NCBI GenBank assembly: GCA_964016885.1
Contig: OZ024742.1
Coordinates: 114,277,939 to 114,341,938 of the forward strand
Source of the DNA: Eledone cirrhosa
Lineage: Eukaryota > Mollusca > Cephalopoda > Octopoda > Eledonidae
Reading direction: 5' to 3'
DNA length: 64,000 nucleotides
In this document: piece after piece, positions 24,817-36,720 of the stretch
How the letters are laid out: every line of letters starts with the position of its first letter
Position numbering within the stretch: the stretch's first letter is position 1
Program-made: the position numbers and the translations under genes
The notes under the pieces: model-generated
What the model was told of the DNA's origin: nothing
The model's input: only the letters and a program-made list of their open reading frames with translations
Database searches by the model: none

Positions 24817-24861
24817 AACGTTGCTGACGATAGCTAATATGCTTGAAACTAGTACAGCGTT
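24817..24861 (+). ncRNA. Hammerhead ribozyme, F2
   Basis: Stem I AACGTTG (24817-24823) with CAGCGTT (24855-24861), seven pairs with one G-U. Core CTGACGA (24824-24830), valid because position 7 is free. Stem II AGC/GCT plus an outer T-T. GAAA (24845-24848). H17 = A 24854. It covaries in stem I relative to 3,342-3,386. Confidence 0.82.
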
Positions 24862-25060
24862 CCTTTGTCAGTGTTGAACAAATAAGCAACGATGATTGCT
24901 AGACACTGTACGGCTTAATTTGGGATATGTGTTTACAAGAACACCGAGCATTATCATAATGTTCGGTGAATCCATACGTACATATATATATATATATGCG
25001 TGTGCATGTATGTATATATATATATACATACTACTGTACGTCTGTATACATATATGTATG

Positions 25061-25101
25061 TACATATACATACTTATATATACATATGTATATATGTGTA
25101 T

Positions 25102-25199
<98 letters not shown>

Positions 25200-25206
25200 G
25201 TATATT

Positions 25207-25278
<72 letters not shown>

Positions 25279-25337
25279 CATATATATATATATAAATACA
25301 CATATATACATATGTAAATATATATATATATAAATAG

Positions 25338-25406
<69 letters not shown>

Positions 25407-25413
25407 TAACTTT

Positions 25414-25457
<44 letters not shown>

Positions 25458-25460
25458 TAT
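25061..25460. repeat. (TA)n microsatellite block
   Basis: About 400 bp of TA with TATG and ATTTA interruptions. A TTAACTTTTAAATAT / ATATTTAAAAGTTAA inverted pair brackets its last part (25,407-25,476). Confidence 0.95.
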
Positions 25461-25469
25461 AGATATTTA

Positions 25470-25620
25470 AAAGTTAAGCAGAAATATCAACAAAATGGGT
25501 ACAGTATATGGAAGGGGTATATTAGATTAACGATTGATATAGCAGGAAGAGGGTCTTAGCGTTTCGGCGGCTAGTCCTTCATCAAAAGGAAAAATGAGAA
25601 ATAAAATCGATTAGGGGACG
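25470..25620 (-). repeat. Unassigned repeat end with hammerhead-like remnant
   Basis: Minus strand reads TTGATGAAGGACTAGCCGCC then GAAACGCTAAGACC. It differs from CUGANGA at the first base and lacks a convincing stem I. It may be a decayed PLE-type terminus. Confidence 0.35.
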
Positions 25621-25824
25621 GGCGTGATGGAATTGGAAAAAATCACTTCAGATAAAAATAACAGTTCCATTCAGGTTTACATATCTTGCAAAACTGTTGG
25701 TACTGGCATTTTGTGTGCAATTTATTTTTTAGAAAAGTTGATGATGGAGCGCGTCTACCTGAAATCGAAAAAACAGCGTTTTGTGAAAATATCTATATTT
25801 GAACCCGTGCCTAAGCATGGGTGT

Positions 25825-25850
25825 AAGTGTGTGTGTGTGTGTGCATGTTT

Positions 25851-25913
<63 letters not shown>

Positions 25914-25920
25914 TGTGTTA
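25825..25920. repeat. (TG)n microsatellite
   Basis: GTGTGT tract. The Cys/Val-rich frame across it is not a gene. Confidence 0.95.
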
Positions 25921-26259
25921 TTATACGTCCCTACGGATTTAAGAAGAAATGTGTGTGTATACGTGAGAAAAGGGGTGTGTGTGCATGTAAGTATGAAGCT
26001 CTGAACAAAAGTATGTTAATATAAGGGTGTGTATGTGTGTATACAGAACAGTGAAGGGGAAAATGGAGTGAGCATATATAGTGGGCCTGTATTAGTTGTA
26101 AGAGGAGATATTAATGATCATTAGAATGCGATAGGAATCTAGGGATGTAATAATGGACGGGATATTAGAGAAATTGGGGAAGTGAGTTGATTCCAGGAGG
26201 GGAATAGGACCCAATGCGGTGAATCAGACTCTGTTCAGTCCTGGTGTGCATATATTTAA

Positions 26260-26298
<39 letters not shown>
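25921..26298. other. No recognised gene
   Basis: GT-rich then mixed DNA, ending in a short (TA)n at 26,265-26,298 that truncates the following PLE. Confidence 0.5.
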
Positions 26299-26299
<1 letters not shown>

Positions 26300-27457
26300 C
26301 GGGGACTGCGATGGGTACTTAATCATGGGATACTTGGAAGTCCAGATATATGAACAGTGCAAATGAAAATACGGATTGAACTTCCACAAATATTTATCAG
26401 AGAATTGGAACCGCTACTTGGACAATTGTCTCATAATTTGGTCCCACACACTTGAAGAACTAAATGATTTCAAAATTGATTTAACGGCATCAATAACCAC
26501 ATCCAATTCACAATGTAATACAGCCAAGATCAACTCCCATTTCTGGACATCTTAATCTTAAAAAAAGACACAAATATCGAAACTGACATACACTACAAAC
26601 CAACAGATTCCAAACAATACCTGCTATTCACCTCCAATCATCCAAAGCACACGAAGACGAACATTCCTTTTCACCTATCAAGAAGAATTTGCACAATTGT
26701 CTCCAATTATGAAAAGCGAAATAAAAGACTTCGAGAATTGAAGGAAATTCTACTGGAAAGACAGTACCCACCATTAATAATAAATAATGGAATAGAAAGG
26801 GCTAAAGCAATAGGCATTGATGAATTACGAAAACAGAAACAAATTCAAGGTACGTCCAATATTCTCTCATATAACTCAACACACAACCGAAGACATGCTG
26901 ACATTATTCACAAGAACATCCCACTATTGAAACAAGACCCAAGAATGAAAAAAACCCTTGAAACACAAAATAATCAAAAGCAAAAGACAACCGAAATCAC
27001 TAAAAATATTACTCACCAATGCTAAATTACCTATCACAAATCCACAACCAACTGTCCAAAAATGTGGTCGCTCTAATTGTGGAACCTGCACTCACCTCAT
27101 TGAAGGCATCACATATACATTTCAATCAGGACAAAATGTTGCTGTAAAAACTCACTTCACTTGTTGATAAAAACATCTAGTTTATGTCATTAAATGTAAA
27201 AAATGCATTAATATTATATAGGACAAATTAAACTCCCACTCAGAAACAGAATGACAGTTCATCGCCAACACTTACGAGATCCAATCACGAGACAGATACC
27301 ACTAAGTGCCCTTCTAGACATATGTGCAAGTAATAAGACACCCACATTCCAAGGCTTCCCATTTTACCTTTGCGCTGACAATACAACAGAACAAATACGA
27401 ATGAATAAGGAAAATATGTTTATTCAAAAAGATGGACCTGCATTAAATATAGTTTAA
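26299..27457 (+). pseudogene. Penelope-like element: RT C-terminus and GIY-YIG
   Basis: It starts at the RT region GTAMGT, then MGYLE and KYGLNFHKYL. The catalytic box reads RYLDNCLIIW at 26,412-26,441, so the second Asp of YLDD is Asn. After a frameshift near 26,540: PFLDILILKKD, HYKPTDSKQYLLF, HPKHTKTNIPFHLSRRI. A linker open at 26,738-27,025 follows. Next come a Cys motif CGRSNCGTCTHL (27,061 onward), GIY-YIG residues LVYVIKCKKC and IYIGQ, and a C-terminal TVHRQHLRDP, NKENMFIQ. At least three frameshifts or stops are present. It is 5'-truncated exactly at (TA)n and lacks the N-terminal RT fingers. Confidence 0.9.
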
Positions 27458-28515
27458 TATACATTATGTCAACACCATAACATGCTAACCATCCAAAGAG
27501 ACACATGCATACACACACACGTAACACCTACTTTACAAAATAAAAGCCAGAACTAAATAAACCTGAACATACGTTAATACTTTAACACCTTAACATGCTA
27601 ACCCCACACCCCACGCACACATGACTCCCTCCCCCATTTCTACTAAAGGAATCATGTTCCTACACACACACAAAAATATATATATTCCCTCCATCTTAAC
27701 ATGCTAACCTACCCCAACACACACATAACACCCATACACACACACACCTCCCTCCCACATCTCTACTAATAAAAGCATCTTCCTACACACATATACGCAC
27801 ACACACACACACAAGGACACAAATAAACATACATATCTCTACTTTCTTTATCTCAATAGAAACTCTGAATTCTGACAAACCAGCGAACCAGCCATATTCA
27901 CTGAACCAGAACAATTCTCCCCATCCCATTTCTCTGACCATTATCTTTTCTTTGGCACAACATTCTCTAAAAGGCTACAAAATAAATTCCCAAATACGGG
28001 GGCGAAAATTTAATTAACTTGTTCACGTGACAGTCATAATTTCATTTATAATCCATCAAATTTACATTTTTTTTTTAAATCCTTCATGGGCCACTTTTTT
28101 AAAGTAAAAAGAAATTCAAACAAACTGGCGCGAAAGCTGATGTGCGTATTCGCGTGACTGCATCAACCAACCAAATTTCACTCATGTATGAAGAAACAAC
28201 CTGAGCCCACACACGCCACCCGTCCCATTTGTTTGAAGAAATGTGTAACGTGAACTGGCGCGAAATTTATTATACTTATTCACCAACGAATCAAATTACT
28301 TCTCTAAAAACCTGGCATTTCGATCCAATTTTTTCCATATAAAACAAGTAACGTTCAAAGAACAACCAGATGTGAGAAAAACCACAGACACTCCATCTCA
28401 AATCTATTTTTGAAAAGCAGGAGAACTGCGAAACCGGTAAAGGAACCAAATAAATATATATATTTAAAAAAAAAGACTCCAATTGCATTTTCGATTTCAT
28501 CTTTTTTCCTTATAT
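27458..28515. other. PLE downstream region, non-coding
   Basis: CA- and C-rich DNA (27,470-27,830), then three degenerate segments each with GGCGCGAAA or GGGGCGAAA and CGTGAC (about 28,000, 28,125 and 28,255), suggesting a decayed tandem repeat. No gene recognised. Confidence 0.5.
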
Positions 28516-28791
28516 ATATATATATAAAAGGTAAAGAATGAAACGAAATTTCATTTCACACTCTTAGTACGGCTGATAACTAAATATAAGTATGTATACG
28601 TACATACATAAATATGTACAGACGTACAGTAGTATGTATATATATACATACATGCACACGTATATATATGTACGTATGGGTTTAGCGAACATTTATTATA
28701 ATGCTCGGTTTGTTTGTAAAGAAACAACCCGAATTACGCCGTACAGTGCTCGCCAACCATCGTTGCCCTTTTGTTCAACACTGACACAGGA

Positions 28792-28826
28792 ACGATGTAT
28801 TAGTTATTAGCTATCGTCAGCATCGT
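28792..28826 (-). ncRNA. Defective hammerhead, F2
   Basis: Stem I ACGATG/CATCGT is perfect and the core CTGACGA is present (28,820-28,814). A deletion removed the GAAA box and half of stem II. Confidence 0.55.
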
Positions 28827-29069
28827 ATAGCTTTCTGTCAGATGATTGAACGTTTGAAATTATATACTTTCCTTGTGCATATTAACGGCTGAGAAGCCTA
28901 ATTTGCATACAGAGTAAGAAGCGAAAGTTCGTTTCTTTCTTTTCCACTTATCGTCCTCGATACGGTCGGCCGACTAACTCATTCGATATGCAAATTAGGC
29001 TGCTCAGCCGTTAATATGCATGAGGAAAGTACATGCTTTCACAGGTTCAATCATCTGACATAAAGGTAT

Positions 29070-29112
29070 ACGATGCTGACGATTGCTAATAAGCTTGAAA
29101 CTAGTACATCGT
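29070..29112 (+). ncRNA. Hammerhead ribozyme, F2
   Basis: Stem I ACGATG (29070-29075) with CATCGT (29107-29112), six Watson-Crick pairs. Core CTGACGA (29076-29082). Stem II GC/GC flanked by weaker pairs. GAAA (29097-29100). ACTAGT stem III. H17 = A 29106. Confidence 0.78.
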
Positions 29113-29500
29113 TCATGTGTCACTGTTGAACAAAAGAACACGATGGTTGACGAGCACTGTACGGCTTAATCCGGGCTGTTTGTTTACAAACAAACCGAGC
29201 ATTATAATTAATGTTCGGTAAACTCATACGTACATATATATATGTGTGCATGTATGTATATATATATATACACCACTGTACGTCTGTACAGATATATGTA
29301 TATACCTATACATACTTTTATTTAAGTATCAGCCGTACTAAGACTGAGAAATGAAATTTCGTTTCATTATTTCCCATTATCCCTTTTTGGTACGCCCGGC
29401 CGACTAACTCACTCGATATGAAAATTAGTCTGCTCACCCGTTAATATGCATGAGGAAAGTATATACTTTTAAACGTTCAATCATCTAAATGAACGGTTAA

Positions 29501-29544
29501 CAGATGCTGACGATAGCTAATAAGCTTGGAACTAGTACACCGTT
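29501..29544 (+). ncRNA. Degenerate hammerhead, F2
   Basis: Core CTGACGA (29507-29513) and stem II AGCT/AGCT are intact, but GAAA reads GGAA (29528-29531) and stem I has lost some pairing. Probably inactive. It is the second monomer of the dimer. Confidence 0.6.
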
Positions 29545-29755
29545 CCTGTATCAGTATTGAACAAAAGGGCGACGATGGTATGCGAGCACTGTACGACATA
29601 GTTCGGGCCGTTTGTTTACAAACAAACCGAGCTTTATAATAAATGTTCGGTAAACCCATACGAACATATATATATATATATATGTTTGCATGTATGTACA
29701 TATAAACATACTACCGTACAACTGTACACATATATGTATTTACGTAAACATACTG

Positions 29756-29859
<104 letters not shown>

Positions 29860-30092
29860 GCAAACTTGACTGTCACCACACATTATGTACCTGGAGATTG
29901 TGAAAGCATGAAAGTACTTGTTCAATTAACACTTAACATTTAATATTCTATCATACTATTTCATTATAATACCATTATCAATTTTAAAGGATTGTAAATA
30001 AAACGAGTAAATCAGACAAAGTTGGAATACCTCTTATTAATATAATCTTCTATACAGAATCATACACACCTCTGTATATTTATCTATCTATC

Positions 30093-30158
30093 TATATATA
30101 TATATATATATAAAGTCTAACGAAAGCAATGATTCTTTGCTTAAACTTTCATCTGTTA

Positions 30159-30226
<68 letters not shown>
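30093..30226. repeat. (TA)n with F9 fragment
   Basis: Two TA tracts bracket about 50 bp (TTTGCTTAAACTTTCATCTG) that match the F9 repeats at 1-100 and 11,300-11,385. Confidence 0.75.
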
Positions 30227-30229
<3 letters not shown>

Positions 30230-31769
30230 TGTTTTTTTGTTAAAATATATCAAACTATAATAATTTAACAGCTAAATAAATATAGGGAGAATTAGGTTGT
30301 TACCAAAGAGCCAGAAGATTGACAAGTGGACCCTAATTATGAGTGATAGCTCTAGAAAATCCACGAATCTCACCACATCTATTTAACTTTGATCTTGAAA
30401 GTCGGTTATTAAATATTAATTGTTTCTACTTTTGGCACATATTAATGTTCATTAGATATGTGTAACTGTGTCGGCAGCATAGTAAGAGGAATCATAGAGG
30501 CTGTTGTTGCTGCTCGAGTGCGTGGTTCCCGTTAAACATTTTTAGTTTGTTTCTATGGAATGAAAAATAATAACTGAAAAGACTACATGTAGGTCTCGAC
30601 CAGGATTGAACCCTAGCCCAGGGACTCCACCGATTCTAGCACGTACTGCTACTGCACTGAGTCAGCTACGAATATTTACTGAAAGTTCTTGCGCAGAAAC
30701 ATACATTTCGAAATGTTCAATACAAAATGATATGTATTTTTCAGCTGTTTCTTAATGTTATTGTTCCTACTTAAGGTCAACTTCAAAATCATTTGGATGT
30801 TCCATAAACTATATCCTCATTTTGTTTCTCCTCTATCTAGACTATATTTAAAGACTTAACTAAAGTCTTATTTTATTGCTGTATATATAAGCAATTTGGG
30901 CGAATTTGGGGATGTGTTAACGAGTTGCAAATTACATGTTATCATTTGATGAAATTAAAATAACAAATAGAAACCAGAAGACAAGATGATTGACTGAGAC
31001 TTCCTATGAGATGTATGGGGGTTGAAGGAGACGTTGTGATGGTCAGATTAACCCTTTAGCATTTAAACCGGCCATATCCGGCCAGAATTCTTTCACCTCT
31101 TTCTGTTCCAACTAGCTGTATCTGGTCGTTTATACTGATGTTAACGTATTGTTCTCAAAATTAATAATATCCAAATCTCATAGATTTGATATTTTGTGAG
31201 ATAATTATGAGATATAGTATTTACCATGACAATATGATAGTAAATATAAAATAATGTAAATGTTGAAGGGTTAAACTAATTGGCCTTTGCCGAAGAGAAC
31301 ATATATGAATGAAAATATAAAACAAAGTCAATGAGTGTTTAAAGAGTGTTTAAAATGTTATTGAGAGTGCAGTATGTTGTTGTGTAATGTGCTTGTAATA
31401 ATGCCCATATACAGATCAGATTTCCCTAAGTGGCCTTTGGTGAAGGAATATTAAAAAAACAAGTATGTCATACCTTATTAACACTTCCCAAGACACACAT
31501 CCAAATTCATTTTCTCTATATATACATCAACACAAATCTAAACTTTCGTTGAGTCTCTTTTATATTTTGACTTTTATCTTAATTCTTCACTTAATGTCAC
31601 TTAAGGAAATATCTTCTGGACATTTTTACAACCGCTTCCAAACCGACAACACATACTGCACTCAGCAAATATTTAAACACTCACTAATTTGTGTTATGAT
31701 TTTATGATTTTATACAAGCCGTAGAAATTCGTATTTTATTTGGAATTCGGCCTATGTTTCCAATGATAA

Positions 31770-31774
<5 letters not shown>
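30227..31774. other. No recognised gene
   Basis: AT-rich, unique-looking DNA apart from the tRNA-like element inside it. Frames up to 80 codons show no family motif. Confidence 0.5.
30593..30669 (-). other. tRNA-like sequence or SINE head
   Basis: Minus strand TAGCTGACTCAGTGCAGTAG resembles an A box, and CTAGGGTTCAATCCTGG forms a T-arm with a 7-nt TTCAATC loop. Acceptor pairing is poor and no 3' SINE body is recognised, so this is a tRNA-derived relic rather than a functional tRNA. Confidence 0.4.

Positions 31775-31803
<29 letters not shown>
31775..31803. repeat. (TA)n microsatellite
   Basis: Short TA tract before the F7 tandem repeat. Confidence 0.9.
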
Positions 31804-31804
<1 letters not shown>

Positions 31805-32800
31805 TACATCAAAATTGGTACTATGACATAGCGATATATATATGAATGTATATATAGTGTATTTCGCAATACACTGTATGCTTAATTAAAAGCATTTCGA
31901 AGACCTTACGCTATTGTTTTACAGTAGTGACAATCTCACTTACTTTAAATCTTCAGCAAACAGGGGGAGATAAAGCTGACAGAGCTCTGTTTCGTATTTT
32001 TGGTACTTATCAAAGCTAAGTACTCCACCTGTTTTTCAATTTCTGCTTGACCGGCAACCGCTCTGTATAATCAGTTCCTGATTATTACTAGAATTCATTA
32101 AGAATCAAACATTCATGATATTCAGCAAACAGGTGGGTACTTTGCTTTGATAAGTACCAAAAAGTAAAAATCATAGCTCTGTCAGCCTTATCTCCCCCTG
32201 TTTGCTGAACATTTAAAGTAAGTGAGACTGTCACTACTCTAAAACAAAAGCGTAAAGTCTTCGAAATGCTTTTAATTAAGCGTACAGTGTATTCCAAAAT
32301 ACACTATATATACATTCATATATATATCGCTATTTCAAAGCACCAATTCTAATGTTCAATGTATACTTGACCGGCAACCGCTCTGTATAATCAGTTCCTG
32401 ATTATTACTAGAATTATATAAGAATCAAACATTCATGATTTTCAGCAAGCAGGTGGAGTACTTAGCTTTGATAAGTACCAAGAACTACGAAACAGAGCTG
32501 TCAGCCTTATCTCCCCCTGTTTGCTGAAAATTTAAAGTAAGTCAGACTGTCACTACTCTAAAACAATAGCGTAAGGTGTTTGAAATGCTTTTAATTAAGC
32601 ATACAGTGTATTGCAAAATACACTATATATACATTCATATATATATATATATCGCTATTTCAGAGCACCAATTCTAATTTTCAATTTCTGCTTGACCGGC
32701 AACCGCTCGGTATAATCAGTTCCTGATTATTACTAAAATTCTATAAGAATCAAACATTCAAGATTTTCAGCAAAGAGGTGGAGTACTTATTATTTCAGAC
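31805..32800. repeat. F7 tandem repeat, ~320-bp unit
   Basis: CTTGACCGGCAACCGCTC occurs at 32,046, 32,366 and 32,691, periods of 320 and 325 bp. The segment 31,805-32,040 is a partial inverted copy. Each unit has internal inverted motifs TTCAGCAAACAGG and CCTGTTTGCTGAA. No CUGANGA core is present, so it is not a hammerhead satellite. No ORF. Confidence 0.8.
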
Positions 32801-33590
32801 ACGTGTGATGCTCATAGGACCCGACGCACACTGACCATGTTAGCTTTAACGATGTCATGTAATTCCTGGTCAGTTGCTGGGAGAGAGATTTCAGTCGATT
32901 TCTGTCTATGGCATTTGAATTGATTTTATTAACTAACCAAATCAAAATGTGAGCATGTGGCAGCTCTTTTTTTTTTCGACGGTGAACAGGTCACATTTTA
33001 CAGCCCAGAATACCTGACCCTTTTTGATTAAAGCTATGAGTTTAGCCAGTTTCAGTGCGAACACTCTGGCAATGAGGTCATGTCTGTTCGAATAATTTTG
33101 CCCAGGAAAATGTTCACGGTTTACATTCCGGTTCATATGTCTATAGCATTAATCTGTTATATGAAGTGTTGTTTTTCGGTTTGTTATTTGCAAGAACCCG
33201 ATTGAAAATGCCCCAGATAATCCGTATGTCAATACGGAGACGCTCAATACGGAACGCTCCATTGCAATGTTGTCATATAGGAAGTGAAGAGCGACAAAGA
33301 GAGTAAAGCAGTTAAATTATAGAGAAGGGAATGATCATGATCGAGTTTTTGCCTTATTGTTGATTGTTTTCAAATTAATTTACTTCATGACCTTTTCCTG
33401 ACCAAAAGCAATAATTGTCTCGACTTTGAATAAAATCCGTAGGAAATTGTGGATGTGAATCCGGTACAAATCTTAACACAGACATCCTCAGATGTATATA
33501 TATATTCCAATCATTTACACAAGTCCACCTTCTGTTATTTATTATAATATCTAACTTCGTACTCGCGCCACCAACTACACAATCGAAGAC
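32801..33590. other. No recognised gene
   Basis: Mixed composition. No frame with recognisable homology. Confidence 0.45.
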
Positions 33591-33683
33591 GGTTGAGCTG
33601 CTTTACGTTGAGTACTCTCCATATTATTACATCAAGATTGACCATGCGGAATTGTCCAGTGGTGAACCTTCTAACCGAAATAA
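33591..33683. repeat. F11 repeat end, copy 2
   Basis: Similar to 8,690-8,770 (CTCTCCATATTATTACATCA, CCAGTGGTGAACC), also ending at (TA)n. Confidence 0.5.
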
Positions 33684-33700
33684 ATATATATACATATATA

Positions 33701-33769
<69 letters not shown>

Positions 33770-33781
33770 CTCATGTATATG

Positions 33782-33840
<59 letters not shown>
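33684..33840. repeat. (TA)n microsatellite
   Basis: TA tract on the left of the large F4 foldback. Confidence 0.95.
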
Positions 33841-33844
<4 letters not shown>

Positions 33845-33874
33845 AGATCAAAAGATGGTTAAAAGAGTTCCATG

Positions 33875-33945
33875 TATTTTATTATGCGCATTTCAAAAAC
33901 AAATATTATCATGCAATAATATTTGTGTTTTCATCAGATAAAATA
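33875..33945 (-). ncRNA. Hammerhead ribozyme, F4 left arm
   Basis: Minus strand: stem I TATTTTAT (33945-33938) with ATAAAATA (33882-33875), eight pairs. Core CTGATGA (33937-33931). Stem II includes AAATATTAT/ATAATATTT plus an outer AAAC/GTTT part. GAAA (33894-33891). Stem III ATG/CAT around CG. H17 = A (33883). All invariant positions are present. Confidence 0.9.
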
Positions 33946-34302
33946 GGAAGACATGATATGAAGGTTAAAAAACACTTGTGAATAGTGCAGTTTTAAATCA
34001 ACATATGAAAAGTAGTTTTAGATTGATGTGTGATATTGGGGGGAAAAAATGTTGAGGGGGGGGTGAAAGGATTAAAAAGAGGAGGAGATGAGAGTAAAAA
34101 GTGAAGGGGGAGGAGTATAATGAGGAAGGATGAGATAGGAGGAGAGATGGGTGATAGAGAGAGAGAGATAGCTTTTATAACTAAGAAGAATATATTGTTT
34201 TACATAGAGAGGTTGAAAAACCGTTGGAAGATAATGTATAAATTAAAAGAATTTGAAAATTAACGAAGAGAAAAATAATGTAAAGTTAAGGTTTGTATAT
34301 TG

Positions 34303-34480
34303 AAGGGTTTAATAATATGTGCGATGAAAAGAAAATGTTAATATGTATTAAGAATAATATTTAAGGGTTTAATAATATGTGCGATGGAAAGAAAATGTTA
34401 ATATGTATTAAGAATAATATTTAAGGGTTTAATAATATGTGCGATGGAAAGAAAATGTTGATATGTATTATTAAAAAAAC
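34303..34480. repeat. 60-bp tandem repeat, three copies
   Basis: AGGGTTTAATAATATGTGCG recurs at about 34,301, 34,361 and 34,421 in the left F4 arm. The right arm has two copies, inverted. Confidence 0.9.
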
Positions 34481-35009
34481 AAAAGTAATGTAAGTAAGGA
34501 TATATTGTGAGATGAGCATAGTGAGAAAAGGTACAGATTAGGGGTTAGAAATTAAAAGAAAAAGAAAAGAACAGGAAAAGGAAGAATGGGAACTGATAAA
34601 TAGGAGTGATATAGAATGAGTAACAATTATTATATAATCTAAAATAAATTACTTTGAAATAAGGTAGAACGATGGGTATATTTTTAAAGAAGTATATATA
34701 TATATATATGTGCCTTTGAGAAAAGGATTCTAAATTGATAAAGTATTGGATATTAGCTGTATACTTTATGGAATGATCTGTGGAATTTATGCATGCAGAG
34801 AGAAAACAAGTCAGTGCGTCTATTTATTATAGAATCTAAATTAGATATAATGGTAATTTTTTCATTTAGACAGAGATTGCAAGTCTAGGATAGAGAACTG
34901 TTCAAGTATGAGAAGCAGAAGAAACCTTTTTCCAAGAGATGTTATATTTAATATTTTTGTCTTTCAAAGACCATATGAGTTCTGAGAGAGCCGTGTTGGT
35001 TCTTTTAAG

Positions 35010-35297
35010 ATGGTATTTAAAATACGAATGATGATTATAAAGACGAGCTTTAAAGGAGGTGGAAGTGGAGCCAAAATAGGTGAACTCATATATTCCTTGA
35101 AAGACAAAAATATTAAATATAACATCTTTTGGAAAAAGGTTTCTTCTGCTTTCTCATACTTGAAGAGTTGCAATCTCTGTCTAAATAAAAAAGTTACCAT
35201 TATATCTGATTTAGATTCTATAATAAATAGACGCACTGACTTGTTTTCTCTCTGCTTGCATAAATTCCACAGATCATTCCATAAAGTATACAGCTAA
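35010..35297 (+). pseudogene. PLE GIY-YIG C-terminal fragment in F4
   Basis: The frame reads IYSLKDKNIKYNIFWKKVSS, then CNLC, then IINRRTDLFSLCLHKFH, ending at a stop at 35,295-35,297. The W-K-K, CxxC and basic-Leu-xx-Cys-xH pattern lines up with the ends of the PLE fragments at 10.1-10.3 kb (CDLC, KKSEAISACKHK) and 22.9 kb (CKLC). Upstream of about 35,080 the frame enters the foldback spacer, so only about 70 residues are PLE-derived. A diverged copy lies in the left arm on the minus strand (34,980-34,750). This fragment ties the F4 hammerhead to a PLE. Confidence 0.75.
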
Positions 35298-35732
35298 TAT
35301 CCAATACTTTATCAATTTAGAATCCTTTTCTCAAAGGCACACATATATATATATATATACTTCTTTAAAAATATACCCATCTTTCTATCTTATTTCAAAG
35401 TAATTCATTATACATTATATAATACTTGTTACTCATTCTATATCACTCCTATTTATCACTTCCCTTTCTTCCTTTACCTTTTTTTTTCTTTTTCTTTTAA
35501 TTTCTAACCCCTCATCTGTACCTTTTCTCACTGTGCCTAACATAGAAACAATTATTACACAATATAATATATTCCTACCTTATATCACCTTGAAAAAATC
35601 CTTCGTAAACGTAAACACATTTTTTTGACGTTAGATTATTCATCCTCGATTCATTATTTTTTTCTCCCTTTCATCTAACCTATTCATGCTCATCTCACAA
35701 TATATCCTTACTTACATTACTTTTGTTTTTAA

Positions 35733-35850
35733 TAATACATATCAACATTTTCTTTCCATCGCACATATTATTAAACCCTTAAATATTATTCTTAATACAT
35801 ATTAACATTTTCTTTTCATCGCACATATTATTAAACCCTTCAATATACAA
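35733..35850. repeat. 60-bp tandem repeat, two copies
   Basis: Right-arm counterpart of 34,303-34,480 in inverted orientation. Confidence 0.85.
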
Positions 35851-36200
35851 ACCTTAACTTTACATTATATTTCTCTTCGTTAATTTTCAAATTCTTTTAA
35901 TTTATACATTATCTTCCAACGGCTTTTCAACCTCTCTATGTAAAACAATATATTTTTCTCAGTTATAAAAGCTATCTCTCTCTCTCTATCACCCATCTCT
36001 CTTCCCATCTCATCCTTCCTCATTATACTCCCCCCCTCCACTTTTTACTCTCATCTCCTCCTCTTTTTTATCCTTTCCAACATCCCCACCCTCAAATTTT
36101 GCTTTCCCAATATCACACATCAATCTACAACTACTTCTCATATGTTGATTTAAAACTGCACTATTCACAAGTGTTTTTTAAGCTTCATATCACGTCTTCC

Positions 36201-36271
36201 TATTTTATCTGATGAAAACACAAATATTATTGCATGATGATATTTGTTTTTGAAATGCGCATAATAAAATA
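36201..36271 (+). ncRNA. Hammerhead ribozyme, F4 right arm
   Basis: Stem I TATTTTAT (36201-36208) with ATAAAATA (36264-36271). CTGATGA (36209-36215). A long AU-rich stem II (36216-36251). GAAA (36252-36255). Stem III ATG-CG-CAT. U16.1 = 36262, H17 = A 36263. Same strand as, and about 0.9 kb downstream of, the PLE fragment ending at 35,297. Confidence 0.9.
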
Positions 36272-36404
36272 CATGGAACTCTTTTAACCATCTTTTGGTC
36301 TTATATATTATGTATACTCCAGTCCTACAAACTCTAGAGTGCTTCTTATCCGATATCTGCATTGCTTTATTTTACTACAATAAAACTCACCTCCTACATT
36401 ATAT

Positions 36405-36720
<316 letters not shown>

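Larger units (their letters stand above)
24325..25060 (+). mobile_element. F2 retrozyme-like head-to-tail dimer
   Basis: Two F2 units in the same orientation. The predicted cleavage sites at 24,422 and 24,854 are 432 bp apart. The first unit lost its CUGANGA half by deletion and the second keeps a complete hammerhead. The unit also carries hairpin-forming segments (GAAAGTATATACTTTC, and GGCTGCTCAGCC inside a longer stem). No ORF. (TA)n lies on both sides. Confidence 0.75.
33841..36306. mobile_element. F4: 2.5-kb PLE-derived inverted dimer
   Basis: Left arm 33,841-34,984 and right arm 35,081-36,306 are diverged reverse complements around a spacer of about 95 bp. Each arm holds, from the centre outward, the end of a PLE GIY-YIG ORF, an AT-rich 3' region with a 60-bp tandem repeat, and a hammerhead near the outer edge. 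Differences between the arms include three versus two copies of the 60-bp repeat and about 150 bp (35,540-35,700) present only on the right. (TA)n flanks the left end, and (TA)n begins about 100 bp beyond the right end. Confidence 0.85.

Noticed and set aside
25555..25600. Minus-strand TTGATGA...GAAACG as an intact hammerhead
   Set aside because: The first core base is wrong and no adjacent stem I was found; kept only as a remnant.
30593..30669. Functional tRNA gene
   Set aside because: A good T-arm but poor acceptor and anticodon stems; more like a tRNA-derived relic.
31805..32800. F7 tandem repeat as a hammerhead satellite
   Set aside because: No CUGANGA on either strand (only CTGAAAA, CTGATTA and similar).
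34303..34480. CRISPR-like array
   Set aside because: A direct 60-bp tandem repeat without unique spacers in a eukaryotic foldback.
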